DNA of 64,000 nt from Sva-07 sp963747375 (GCA_963747375.1 CAVVFL010000022.1:310001-374000), one strand, 5' to 3'. Counted from the first letter of the stretch, positions 27,510 through 36,252 are shown. Numbers and translations are program-made. Notes: generated by a model from the letters alone, not told the origin.

Positions 27510-29872
27510 AGATCCTCCTGTCCTGGCTCAACGACTACGGCGACTTCGGCGATCCGACCGACCCCGTCGCCGTGCAGCGGGTCGCCGACGCCTTGACCTC
27601 GCTCGGCCTCGAAGTCGACTCGGTCGCCACCGTGGGCGAGACCGTGCCGGGCGTCGTGACGGCGCGAGTGCTGCGCCTGGTGCAGCACCCCGACGCGGCC
27701 AAGGTCCAACGCGTCTACGTCGACGCCGGCGACGGCGTCGAGCGTCACGTGTGGTGCGGTGCGTTCAACATGGCCGTCGGCGACGTCGTCCCGCTCGCGA
27801 CGCTCGGCACCACCATGCCCAACGGCATGACCATCGAGCGACGCGGCATTCTCGGCATCGACTCGGAGGGCATGTTGTGTTCGGCGAGCGAACTCGGCCT
27901 CGGCGACGACCACTCCGGGATCCGCATCCTGCCGTCCGACGTCCCGCTCGGCCGACCGTACGGCGAGGCACTCGGGATCACACTCGACGCGCTGATCGAT
28001 GCCGACGTCACCCGCAACCGTCCCGACTGCTGGGGCTACGTGGGAATCGCTCGCGACCTCGCTGCCAAGCTGGGCGTCGAATTCCGTCCGCCGGCACCGA
28101 CGCTGACGGTCACGGGTGACGAACGGGTCGCTCCGGTCGAGATCGTCGACGGTGACCGTTGCGCCCGCTTCACCTCCACCGTGATCTCCGGCATCGAGGT
28201 CAAGCCGTCGGCCGACTGGATGGCTCGCCGCCTGACCGCCGCGGGCATGCGCCCGATCAGCAACGTCGTCGACGTCAGCAACTACGTGATGCTGGAGCTC
28301 AACCAGCCCAACCATGCCTACGACCTGGACACGCTCGGCGGGGGTGGCTTCCGCGTCCGACTGGCACGCGAGGGCGAACGACTCACGACCCTCGACGGTG
28401 AGGAGCGGACCTTCACCGCTGCCGATCTGTTCATCTGCGACGCCAACGACGCCCCGATCGGTGTCGGCGGGATCATGGGTGGCCTCCACACCGAGATCAA
28501 CGACTCGACGACGACGGTGGCGCTCGAAATGGCGTGGTTCTCACTCGCGGGCATCGGGCAGACCGTGACCCGCACGAACCTGCGCTCCGAAGCGTCGGCA
28601 CGATTCGAGCGTGGCGTCGACCCGTACGGCATGCCGACCGCCATCGCCCGTTTCGTCGAACTGCTGGCGGAGACGTGTCCGGGCATCGTGGTGCATGCCG
28701 GCGCCGTCGATGCTCGGTCGGAGCACCTTCCAGCCGAGCGTCGCGTCGTCGACGTCCGCGTCGGTGCGGTGAACCGGATCCTCGGTACCCACCTGTCCGC
28801 CGACGACCTCCCGCCGCTGCTCGATCCCATCGGTTTCACCGTGTCGGGCACCGGTGACACCCGTTCGGTCGTCCTGCCCACGTGGCGGCTCGACTCGACC
28901 GAGGAGGTCGACGTCATCGAGGAGGTTGCCCGACACTACGGCTACGACCGACTCGGCAAAGCCGTGCCCAAGTCGGTCGTCCACGGCGAACTGAGCGTTC
29001 GCCAACGCCGCCGTCGACTCGCCCGCCAGGTGCTGCTCGGGCTCGGCATCTCCGAGGCCATGCCCAACCCGTTCCTGGCGCCCGACACCCTGGAGAAGGC
29101 CGGCCTGCCCGCGGAGTCGCTGCGAATCACGAACCCGCTGGTGACCGAGGAGAGCGTGTTGCGCACATCGCTGCGACCGGGTCTGCTCCGGGCGGTCGCG
29201 TACAACGAGTCACACCGACGTCCCGGCGTGGCGTTGTTCGAGATCGGTCACGTGTATCCACCGGCCGAGGGGGAACTGCCGGGGGAGTACGAGGCACTGA
29301 CCGTCGTGCTCGCTGGTGGCGACGCGCCTGCGGCGGTGGCCGTCTGGCGCGAGCTCGCTGCAGCGCTCGAAACTGGCGCCAGGCTCGATCAGTCGAAGGT
29401 GCCCGCCGGTCTGCATGCGACCCGTTCGGCGACGCTTCAGGCCGGCCGTGATCCGCTCGGGGCCGTCGGCGAGGTGGCTCCCGAGGTCTTGGAGGCCTTC
29501 GAGGTCACCGAGCGAGTGGCGATTCTCGAGCTGGATCTCGACCAGATCCTCGACCGCGAGCCGAAGCCAACGCAGTGGAGGCCCATCAGCCGGTATCCGT
29601 CGAGCGACCTCGACCTGTCGTTCGTGGTGCCCGACGACATCCCCGCGGAGCGGGTCGAGAAGGCCGTCCGTCAGGGCGCCGGAAACCTTCTCGTCGACGT
29701 CGAGCTGTTCGACGTCTACCGCGGCGAACGCGCGGTGACGGGCACCCGATCGCTGGCCTACCGGGTGCGTCTGCAGGCGGCCGACCGCAACCTCACCGAC
29801 ACCGACATCGCCGAGGTCCGCCGCGGCGTCGAAGCGGCGGCGACCAAGCTCGGCGCCCAGCTCCGCAGCTGA
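27506..29872 (+). CDS. pheT: phenylalanine-tRNA ligase beta subunit
   Basis: Beta subunit, 788 residues, intact. Domains in order: tRNA-binding EMAP/OB domain (residues 40-150, VTARVLRLVQHPDAAKVQRVY), B3/B4 editing domain (ISNVVDVSNYVMLELNQPNHAYD, about residues 240-400), B5, the catalytic-like core, and the C-terminal anticodon-binding fold (RYPSSDLDLSFVVPD to the end). It starts at a GTG overlapping the pheS stop, so the alpha2-beta2 subunits are coupled. Complete frames here show that base quality is good in this region. Confidence 0.96.
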   Translation: MKILLSWLNDYGDFGDPTDPVAVQRVADALTSLGLEVDSVATVGETVPGVVTARVLRLVQHPDAAKVQRVYVDAGDGVERHVWCGAFNMAVGDVVPLATLGTTMPNGMTIERRGILGIDSEGMLCSASELGLGDDHSGIRILPSDVPLGRPYGEALGITLDALIDADVTRNRPDCWGYVGIARDLAAKLGVEFRPPAPTLTVTGDERVAPVEIVDGDRCARFTSTVISGIEVKPSADWMARRLTAAGMRPISNVVDVSNYVMLELNQPNHAYDLDTLGGGGFRVRLAREGERLTTLDGEERTFTAADLFICDANDAPIGVGGIMGGLHTEINDSTTTVALEMAWFSLAGIGQTVTRTNLRSEASARFERGVDPYGMPTAIARFVELLAETCPGIVVHAGAVDARSEHLPAERRVVDVRVGAVNRILGTHLSADDLPPLLDPIGFTVSGTGDTRSVVLPTWRLDSTEEVDVIEEVARHYGYDRLGKAVPKSVVHGELSVRQRRRRLARQVLLGLGISEAMPNPFLAPDTLEKAGLPAESLRITNPLVTEESVLRTSLRPGLLRAVAYNESHRRPGVALFEIGHVYPPAEGELPGEYEALTVVLAGGDAPAAVAVWRELAAALETGARLDQSKVPAGLHATRSATLQAGRDPLGAVGEVAPEVLEAFEVTERVAILELDLDQILDREPKPTQWRPISRYPSSDLDLSFVVPDDIPAERVEKAVRQGAGNLLVDVELFDVYRGERAVTGTRSLAYRVRLQAADRNLTDTDIAEVRRGVEAAATKLGAQLRS

Positions 29873-29879
29873 ACGCCAA

Positions 29880-29896
29880 GCGGGGTCAGACCCCGC
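29880..29896 (+). terminator. probable terminator after pheT
   Basis: GCGGGG, loop TCAGA, CCCCGC directly behind the pheT stop, between convergent genes. No U-run follows, but U-poor terminators are common in GC-rich actinobacteria. Confidence 0.5.
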
Positions 29897-29922
29897 GTCT
29901 CATTCGGACCACGTCTCGCGAG

Positions 29923-30990
29923 TCAGAGCGAGTCGGCGAACCCTTTGATGTCGCGGATGGTCGCCTCGAACACGTCGGGCATCGCATCGGCGAACAGGCA
30001 GTCGCCGGCATGACACGTGCCGTTGACCGTACGGCTCACGGCGCTCACGCCGGCGTCGAGCAACTTGCGGAAGTAGACGAGTCCTTCGTCGCGCAACGGA
30101 TCGAGCTGGTTCACCGAGACGACGTGAGGCGGCAGACCAACCAGATCAGTCGCCGTGGCATGCATCGGCCAGGCGAGCGGGTTGGTCGCGTTGGTCCCGT
30201 CCGGGTCGTACGTCTTGGCCATCGCGCCCATGTTCTCGACGTCGAGGAAGTACTTGTCGTTCTCGAACAGCGAGGTGAGCTCGGCCGGTGGATCTCCGTA
30301 GGCCCCCGAGATGTACGGGCACTGCGCATACACCCCGGCGATTCCACCGATCCAACCTTCTCGGTTGGCCTTGAGTGCAGTCGCGATCGACAGATTCCCA
30401 CCCCCGGATTCGCCGGAGATGATCACCGTCGAGACCCCCAGGGCCTCCCGGTTCTCGATCACCCATTGCGCGGCGCTCGCGCAGTCGTTCAGCCCGGCGG
30501 GGAACGGGTGGGGCCCCAACACGCCGGCGGCGTTGCGGAACTCGACGCCGACCACGACGAGCCCGGTGGCGGCGAGTTCGTCTCGCCACCTCCCGTAGTT
30601 CGGATCTGCGGCCCGAAGAATTGCCATGCCGCCTCCGTGGGTGTGGAGCACGCAGGGGAGCGGCGCATCCGCCCCATCCGGGCGATGGATGTACAACGTG
30701 ATGTCGTTGCCGTCGGCACCGGTGATGGTCTCGACGGTCGACGACACACCCGGCGTCGTCGAGGGTTGGTTCACCATGCCGAAGGCCATCTGGAATCCGG
30801 CCTCGGCCAACATGCAGTTCTCCAGGATGTCGGCGATCGGACTCGCGGCGGTGACCGGTGACGGCGGCGGGGTGACGTCGAGCCCGATCGTCGCCATCGC
30901 AGCCACCATCCGCGGGTCGGCGCGCGGGTCGTCGCGTATCTCGAGGTTCGGGGTTCCCAGCCGACCGGGCAGCAACGGTGAAGTGGTCAC
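29923..30990 (-). CDS. alpha/beta-hydrolase, hormone-sensitive-lipase-like esterase
   Basis: A 355-residue serine hydrolase. HTHGGGMAI is the HGGG oxyanion motif, SGESGGGN holds the nucleophile Ser, VNQLDPLRDEG the catalytic Asp, and CHAGDCLF the His. A long N-terminal cap (about 90 residues) precedes the catalytic core. The GTG start at 30990 is chosen because GAGGAG lies 8 bases upstream; the frame is open further 5'. No signal peptide, so cytoplasmic. It likely acts on short acyl esters; the natural substrate is unknown. Confidence 0.87.
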   Translation of the reverse strand: MTTSPLLPGRLGTPNLEIRDDPRADPRMVAAMATIGLDVTPPPSPVTAASPIADILENCMLAEAGFQMAFGMVNQPSTTPGVSSTVETITGADGNDITLYIHRPDGADAPLPCVLHTHGGGMAILRAADPNYGRWRDELAATGLVVVGVEFRNAAGVLGPHPFPAGLNDCASAAQWVIENREALGVSTVIISGESGGGNLSIATALKANREGWIGGIAGVYAQCPYISGAYGDPPAELTSLFENDKYFLDVENMGAMAKTYDPDGTNATNPLAWPMHATATDLVGLPPHVVSVNQLDPLRDEGLVYFRKLLDAGVSAVSRTVNGTCHAGDCLFADAMPDVFEATIRDIKGFADSL

Positions 30991-31125
30991 GGTGGATCTC
31001 CTCGCAGTGGAAAGTGCGGTGCCGCGAAACGGGCAATGCAGTGCAGGGCGATCCTCGCGCCGCTCACGCGCCGGCGACGACCCGGCCGCGCCACATCGAA
31101 TGGACACACCTGAGAAGCTGGAGTC

Positions 31126-31515
31126 ATGGCTGCACCCGGCGAGACCGACCTCGAAGCCATGCTCTCGACGCTCGCCGTCAGGCGCCGGCCCGGCGTGTTC
31201 ACCTACATCGCGGTCGAGGTGCCCACACCGGGCCTGCTCGCGTCAGCGCACGCCGTGGTCAAGGAAGGGCCGCTGACGACGATCGTCCTGCCGGTCGATG
31301 CCGCCGAGCGGGCGGGTCAGCTCGCCACCGTGCACCTCGCCTGGCTGACGCTCACCGTCCAGTCGAGCCTCGAAGCAGTCGGCCTGACCGCTGCGGTCAG
31401 CGAACGCCTCGCACGCGAGAACATCGCCTGCAACGTGCTCGCCGGGTACCAGCACGATCACCTGTTGGTCCCCGTCGAGCGAGTCGACGACGCCATCGCC
31501 GCCCTCACCGCCTGA
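31126..31515 (+). CDS. ACT-domain protein (COG3602-like)
   Basis: A 129-residue protein with two ACT-like halves: TYIAVEVPTPG...IVLPVDAAERAG and TLTVQSSLEAVGLTAAVSERLARENIACNVLAGYQHDHLLV. The second half has the G-x-N/C-x-hydrophobic-H-DHLLV signature of COG3602 proteins, which are small amino-acid-binding regulators of unknown role. Gene borders are clear: an ATG start with GGAG close by. Divergent from the esterase, convergent with the ATP-grasp gene. Confidence 0.78.
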   Translation: MAAPGETDLEAMLSTLAVRRRPGVFTYIAVEVPTPGLLASAHAVVKEGPLTTIVLPVDAAERAGQLATVHLAWLTLTVQSSLEAVGLTAAVSERLARENIACNVLAGYQHDHLLVPVERVDDAIAALTA

Positions 31516-31529
31516 CCGTTCGACAAGGG

Positions 31530-32885
31530 TCAGGCGCGACTTCGTGCGGGGGTGAGGCCGCCGGTGCCGACCGAGCACTCGCGGTCGATGAACTCCCAGA
31601 ACGCTGCCGCGCGGGCACCGGTCGAGGGACCGGTCGGCGTGGTCGCCTGGTCGTACAGGCAACGCACGAAACCGGCGCCTGCGGTCACTCTCCCGTCGAT
31701 CGGGTCGCCGGCCTGCGCCCACGACCACGATCCACGCTCGCTGTAGGTGACCGGCCGCCCGATCATCTCCAGGTCGTGGTCGAGACTCCCCATCCACGTG
31801 CCACCACCTCGAAGCGTGTCGCCGTGTACCAGCACGTCCTCCTCGAGCTCCACGGCCGAGCGTCCGATGTCGTGTCCGGCCACGATCAGGTCGTTGACGA
31901 GCACCATCGGCAGGCCCGTGCCCCTCGCGATCGTCATGATGCCGGCGCCGAATCGGGGATTCAGCTCGGTGGGCCAGAACCCGTCTGCGGTGACCACACC
32001 GTCGACGGTGAACGCACCGCGGAAGTCGACGTCGCGCCGGAGCCGGCCTCCGGCCTGTCGGGCGATCGAACGCATCTGCTCACGAACGGCCGGTTCGGGA
32101 TCCCAGTAGGTCGCACAGCCGGCGTACACGAAGTCGCTGCCACGTCGCAGCGTCACCATCTCGACCGGCCGCAACACGGCCACACCGTCGGGCAGCACGA
32201 TGCCGTGGATCGAACACGGAATGCCCTCGAGGAACGGCATCACCCTGACCGTGTCGCACACCATCTGCAGGTTGCGCTCCGCGCGATCACGCGAGAGGTC
32301 GTCGTTCACCCAGTAGGTCTGGTGCGCGCCACCGTGGAATCCATCGCGGGCATCGGCCGCCCACACCGTGCCGTCGCCACGATCGATTGCCCGCGCCGCG
32401 TCGGCGGCTTCGTCCCTCGGGACGACGATCGACGGCTGCCGCTCGACTCCCGCACGGTCCCAGAAGGCATCGACGACGACCTTGTCCTCGAGCGCGACCC
32501 ACTCCGGGCGGCGATGGGCGACGAAGGGCCGACCCGCCAGCTCGGAGGCGGTGGCGAGGAAGGTGCCGACCACGAGTGCCTCGCGGTGAGGGTCGAAGCG
32601 CTCGATGGCATCGATCATCTCCGGAGTCGGATCGGCGAGCGTGCGGTCGGCGAGGTGGATTCGTTCCATCTCCGGCAAGCCGTCGGGCGGCTGGACAATG
32701 ATGGTCGGCACGTCGGGTTGCGGTCCGGCTCCGCGTCCCTCGGTGGCGACCACCAGCAGCTTTCCGACGCCGACCGATCGCAGCACGTCGATGTAATCGG
32801 GCCACGAGGCAGCCATGGCTCCGGCGAGCACCACCGAACGTCCCTCGAAGGCCCGACGCATCGGCTCGATCCACCAGTCGTCCAT
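31530..32885 (-). CDS. ATP-grasp family protein of unknown substrate
   Basis: A 451-residue enzyme. The middle and C-terminal parts show ATP-grasp features: an ATP-binding region near RQPSIVVPRDEAADAARAI, then FLEGIPCSIHGIVLPDG, and the Mg-binding end ELNPRFGAGI (ExNxR). The N-terminal third is a pre-ATP-grasp domain that starts with SVVLAGAMAASWPDYIDV. The enzyme should join a carboxylate to an amine or thiol, but the partners are unknown. It is not one of the named families I recognise. A leaderless -10 box (TACGGT) lies 6 bases before the ATG. Confidence 0.78.
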   Translation of the reverse strand: MDDWWIEPMRRAFEGRSVVLAGAMAASWPDYIDVLRSVGVGKLLVVATEGRGAGPQPDVPTIIVQPPDGLPEMERIHLADRTLADPTPEMIDAIERFDPHREALVVGTFLATASELAGRPFVAHRRPEWVALEDKVVVDAFWDRAGVERQPSIVVPRDEAADAARAIDRGDGTVWAADARDGFHGGAHQTYWVNDDLSRDRAERNLQMVCDTVRVMPFLEGIPCSIHGIVLPDGVAVLRPVEMVTLRRGSDFVYAGCATYWDPEPAVREQMRSIARQAGGRLRRDVDFRGAFTVDGVVTADGFWPTELNPRFGAGIMTIARGTGLPMVLVNDLIVAGHDIGRSAVELEEDVLVHGDTLRGGGTWMGSLDHDLEMIGRPVTYSERGSWSWAQAGDPIDGRVTAGAGFVRCLYDQATTPTGPSTGARAAAFWEFIDRECSVGTGGLTPARSRA

Positions 32886-32891
32886 CGCCGG

Positions 32892-32901
32892 ACCGTAGCG
32901 T
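32892..32901. promoter_or_regulatory. overlapping divergent -10 boxes
   Basis: The forward box TAGCGT (32896-32901) is 7 bases before the GTG at 32909. The reverse box TACGGT (32892-32897) is 6 bases before the ATG at 32885. The two share TA, so RNA polymerase can use only one direction at a time. Confidence 0.5.
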
Positions 32902-32908
32902 GCCCGAC

Positions 32909-33193
32909 GTGATCGAGATCTCGACATTTCGACTCGCCGGCAGCACCGACGAAACGGCGTTTCGCGACGTCGACCGGCGTGTGCAGGTCGAGTTCGCCTA
33001 TCAGCAGGCCGGGCTTCTTCGGCGCACCCTCGGTCGCCGCAACGACCGATGGCTCGTGCTCCAGGTCTGGGCGAGCGTCGACGCAGCGGTTGCGGCGCAG
33101 GCCGCGTTCGACGCATCCCCGCTCGGCGCCGAGTTCATGTCACTCGTCGACATCGAGAGCCTCGCCGTCGAGCGGTACGACGGGGTCGATTGA
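32909..33193 (+). CDS. small hypothetical protein, antibiotic-monooxygenase-like fold possible
   Basis: A 94-residue protein starting VIEISTFRLAGSTDE. The pattern of strands and the WLVLQVWASVDAAVAAQAAFDASPLGAEF segment resembles the dimeric alpha-beta barrel (ABM/Dabb) fold, in which W..L..W.S...A..A...... is common. No catalytic residue can be named. An alternative GTG at 32900 would add 3 residues; I prefer 32909 because the -10 box ends 7 bases before it. Divergent from the ATP-grasp gene. Confidence 0.62.
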   Translation: MIEISTFRLAGSTDETAFRDVDRRVQVEFAYQQAGLLRRTLGRRNDRWLVLQVWASVDAAVAAQAAFDASPLGAEFMSLVDIESLAVERYDGVD

Positions 33194-33194
33194 C

Positions 33195-33563
33195 TTACTG
33201 CTGGACCAGCACCAGGGGATTGCCCTCGGGGTCCTCGATCGCAGCGATCGTCGGACCTGCGGGCACGTCGAACGGCTGCGAGACCACGGTCCCGCCGAGC
33301 GTCGGTACTCGCTCGAGTGATTCGCTGATGTCGCGAACCTGGATGTAGAGCGCGAAGCCGCCACGGTCACTGCGGCGGATGTGGCCCGCCGGGCCTGGCT
33401 CCGGCCCACCCAACCCACTCGGGATGTTCATGATCGGACCGTCACCGATCGGCCAGTTGAAGAGCGTCGAATAGAACGTTCGCTGGACGTCCGAATCCCG
33501 GGCGAGGATCTCGAAGTGCACGATCGGGCGCGCCCAGTCGGGTCCTGTCGTCGTGTCGGCCAT
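33195..33563 (-). CDS. VOC-family (glyoxalase-like) protein
   Basis: A 122-residue protein: PIVHFEILARDSDVQRTFYSTLFNW is the first betaalphabeta unit with a metal-site His, and FALYIQVRDISESLERV and IEDPEGNPLVLVQQ form the second. It belongs to the group of VOC proteins that follow F-Y-x-x-L-F-x-W. No substrate known. Its reverse -10 box TACGGT (33570-33575) ends 6 bases before the ATG, so it is probably leaderless. Confidence 0.84.
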   Translation of the reverse strand: MADTTTGPDWARPIVHFEILARDSDVQRTFYSTLFNWPIGDGPIMNIPSGLGGPEPGPAGHIRRSDRGGFALYIQVRDISESLERVPTLGGTVVSQPFDVPAGPTIAAIEDPEGNPLVLVQQ

Positions 33564-33596
33564 GCCGCGACCGTACGCCCCGTTCGAGTCGTCGGC

Positions 33597-34134
33597 TCAA
33601 GTGGGACGGTCGATGCGCAGGATTTCGTGGAGCGGATCGTGCGCCGGATTGTCCGGTTCGAGTTCACCTCGCGCTTCGAGTCGGAACCCGGCCCGCAGCA
33701 GTGCCCGCCAGGAGGCCTGGTTGCTCGAATTCACCGGAACGACGATGTGGGTGGCCCATGGATCACGCCCCCAGACGAACTCGGTGAACTCCGCAATCAT
33801 GCGGCTGCCGATGCCCCGACGCACGCATGCGGGGTCGCCGATCAGGTAGTCGATCGTGGAGGCGCCGTCGGCAACCGGGTACACCGGTTCCATCTCCGCG
33901 AGATAGTCCGGATAGTCGACGAAGTGGCAGTACTGCACCACGCCGATCGGCTCGCGCGTCGAGCATCGCGATGAAGTCCTCAGCTGGTTCCGAGCCATCG
34001 ATCGCCTCGCCGAAGTCCGCTTCGAGAGCGTCGAGCGTGTACTCGTGGTTCCACCATTCGGCGACGTGTGGCTCGGCGAGCCAGCGCGCGATGAGTGGAA
34101 AGTCCCGTCGTGTCAGGCGCCGGAACGTGAACAC
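33597..34134 (-). CDS. GNAT acetyltransferase, aminoglycoside 6'-acetyltransferase-like (one frameshift)
   Basis: About 178 residues: MFTFRRLTRRDFPLIARWLAEPHVAEWW is the classic AAC(6')/RimJ-like start, and ACVRRGIGSRMIAEF the acetyl-CoA site. The frame changes near 33958 between IAMLDA and REPIGVVQYC, and the length is 3n+1. Similar proteins occur in bacteria that make no antibiotics, so resistance cannot be assumed. The start codon is GTG at 34134. Confidence 0.82.
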
Positions 34135-34167
34135 GATACGCCGCTGCGTTGGACCGTGGCCGTTCGT

Positions 34168-34491
34168 TCAGCCAACGTTGGTGCGAGCCGTCGGGATGGC
34201 CTCGAGCCTGGCGGGGTCGATCGGCTCGCCGGTCTCTTCGTCGATGCCGTAGGTGCCGTTCTCGATTCGTCCGAGGGCGGCATCGATCTCGGCGATCGAG
34301 TGCTCGAGATCGGAGCGAAGACTCAGTTCGGCGTTCGCAGCAGCGGTGTCGGCGCCGGCATCGCCGCCGAGCATGTCGATCGGGCCGCCCCCGAGTCGCT
34401 CGCTGTCGAGCTCGTCGAACTGTCGTTGGAGGCGAGCCCGCTCATCGAGCAGGCGTGTGTGAGCGTCGTTCCGGTTCGACATCGAAGTCAT
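34168..34491 (-). CDS. DksA/TraR-like protein lacking zinc cysteines
   Basis: A 107-residue protein. A helical hairpin (LLDERARLQRQFDELDSERL and DLEHSIAEIDAALGRIE) leads to GTYGIDEETGEPIDPARLEAIPTART, which matches the DksA zinc-finger end (GTYGxCxxxGxxIxxxRLxAxPxAxxC) with every Cys replaced. Cys-less DksA relatives bind RNA polymerase in other bacteria. Starts at MTSMSNRN or MSNRN (34482). It may modulate ribosomal-RNA promoters, but that is inference. Confidence 0.78.
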   Translation of the reverse strand: MTSMSNRNDAHTRLLDERARLQRQFDELDSERLGGGPIDMLGGDAGADTAAANAELSLRSDLEHSIAEIDAALGRIENGTYGIDEETGEPIDPARLEAIPTARTNVG

Positions 34492-34523
34492 CGTTGCAGC
34501 CGGTCGGTCATGACGTCCAGTGT

Positions 34524-35093
34524 TCAGTTGGAGCTGAGGTCGTCCGGGGCATTGGCGAGCCATGCGAGGCGACCCGGTTGACGCCGCAGCACCGTCCGCC
34601 ACAATTCGTCGGGGTCATCGCAGAACACGTCGCCCGGCTCGGAATCGAGGACGAGCCACGCGCCGGCCTCGATCTCGCCCTCGAGCTGGCCGGGCCCCCA
34701 GCCTGCATACCCGCGGAACACCCGCACACCCTTGACCTCGGCTGCCACGAGGGCCGGATCGGCTGTCAGGTCGGCCGAGGCGATCGTGCCGACGATGGGG
34801 GAGAGGTACTCGCCGTTGTCGTGCAGTGGCGTCGTGGTCTCCGCGAGGGCGATCAGCGCGCTCTCCTCGACGGGCCCGCCGCTGAACACCGACGATGGCG
34901 CCGACTGCAGATCGATCCATCGATCGAGGGGTTCGTCGAGCGCCTCGTAGCTCGGCCGGTTGATGACCACGCCGATGGCACCGTCGTCGTGGTGTTCGAG
35001 CATGAAGATCACCGTCCGATCGAAGTTCGCGTCCTCGAGCGGGGGCGTGGCCACCAGGAGCCGTCCCTTCGTCGGAGGTGAACCCGGAATCAT
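34524..35093 (-). CDS. YqgE/AlgH-family protein (UPF0301)
   Basis: A 189-residue protein. The UPF0301 fold is clear: KGRLLVATPPLEDANFDRTVI, HHDDGAIGVVINRP, FSGGPVEES, VFRGYAGWGPGQLEGEIEAGAW, and DDPDELWRTVL. The exact role is unknown. Alternative GTG starts at 35099 and 35111 exist; the ATG at 35093 begins the conserved part. Divergent from argC. Confidence 0.9.
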   Translation of the reverse strand: MIPGSPPTKGRLLVATPPLEDANFDRTVIFMLEHHDDGAIGVVINRPSYEALDEPLDRWIDLQSAPSSVFSGGPVEESALIALAETTTPLHDNGEYLSPIVGTIASADLTADPALVAAEVKGVRVFRGYAGWGPGQLEGEIEAGAWLVLDSEPGDVFCDDPDELWRTVLRRQPGRLAWLANAPDDLSSN

Positions 35094-35175
35094 CCTCACA
35101 GTCTGCCCCACTGGGGCGTCCAGACGCGCGGCCAGAACTCGCAGCTGTGCCCTGGTGGGTTGACAGGCGAGCGAG

Positions 35176-35193
35176 GTTGCATGATCATGCGTA
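35176..35193 (+). promoter_or_regulatory. ARG box 1 (ArgR operator), containing the -35 box
   Basis: GTTGCATGATCATGCGTA has the 12-bp palindrome GCATGATCATGC at its heart and matches the actinobacterial ARG box (AWTGCATRWWYATGCAWT) at 15 of 18 positions. The -35 hexamer TTGCAT (35177-35182) lies inside it. Confidence 0.7.
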
Positions 35194-35195
35194 GA

Positions 35196-35213
35196 TGTGT
35201 ATGTTCATGCAGA
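35196..35213 (+). promoter_or_regulatory. ARG box 2 (ArgR operator), containing the -10 box
   Basis: TGTGTATGTTCATGCAGA matches the ARG box less well (about 12 of 18) but has the intact half CATGCA. It is 2 bases after box 1. The -10 hexamer TATGTT (35200-35205) lies inside it, 17 bases from the -35 box and 7 bases before the ATG at 35213. Confidence 0.6.
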
Positions 35214-36242
35214 TGTCGGGAGCCAGCATTGCAGTGGGCATCGTGGGGGCGTCGGGATACACGGGCGCCGAGCTGCTGCGACTCGCCGCCCAGCATCCCG
35301 ACTTCGACGTGAAGGTGGCGACCGGCGACTCGATGGCCGGACGGCGCGCCGCCGACGTGTATCCGTCGCTCGAAGTCGCGTATCCCGACCTCGTGTTCAG
35401 TGAGTTCGATCCCGCCGACGTGATCGGGCTCGACCTGGTCTTCCTGGGTCTCCCACACGGCGCATCGATGGATCTCGCACCGTCACTGGTGGGCAGCGTC
35501 GGCTGTGTCGTCGACCTGTCGGCGGCGTTCCGGCTCAAGGATCCGACCGCCTACCCGACGTTCTACGGCTTCGAGCACACGCAACTCGACCTGCTGGCGG
35601 AGGCCGTGTTCGGATTGCCCGAACTGCATCGCAACGATCTGAAGGGCGCCCGGCTCATCGCGACACCCGGCTGCCACGTCACCGCCGCCACGCTCGCGCT
35701 GCGACCACTCGTCGAGGCCGGCCTGATCGAGACGACCGGGGTCGTGGTCAACACGCTCACGGGCATCACCGGCGCCGGCCGTGCGCCAACCGACACCAAC
35801 GTGTTCACCAACATCGACTCCAACGCCGTCCCGTACGGCCTGCTGTCGCACCGACACACACCCGAGATGGAACAGGAGATCGGCGCCCAGTCTCATCTTC
35901 ACGCCGCATCTCGTCCCGATGAGCCGCGGCCTGCTCGCAACGTGTGCGGCGTCGGGTGCGCCCGGATGCAGCGACGCCGCCGTGATCGACGCCCTGCGGT
36001 CCTTCTACGCCGACGAGCCCTTCGTCGGCGTGCTGGAGGCCCCACCGGCCACCAAGTCGGTCCTCGGCTCGAACGCCGCCCACGTGTCGGCCCGCTGGGA
36101 CGAGCGGACCAACACGGTGATCGCGATGTGCGCCATCGACAACCTCACCAAGGGCGCCTCCGGCGGCGCCGTGCAGGCGGCCAATGTCGCCCTCGGCATC
36201 GACGAGACCGCCGGGCTCTCCACGATCGGACTCGCACCATGA
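35213..36242 (+). CDS. argC: N-acetyl-gamma-glutamyl-phosphate reductase (one frameshift)
   Basis: Third step of arginine synthesis, NADPH-dependent. VGIVGASGYTGAELLRLAAQHP is the nucleotide-binding start, ATPGCHVTAA holds the catalytic Cys (PGCY/H type), and LTKGASGGAVQ the usual C-terminal region. One inserted C near 35887 (GCCCAG) shifts the frame before SLIFTPHLVPMSRG; the length is 3n+1. The ATG at 35213 is preferred over 35195 and 35207 because the promoter's -10 box overlaps the upstream ATGs. Confidence 0.93.
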
Positions 36243-36252
36243 TGGGAACACC

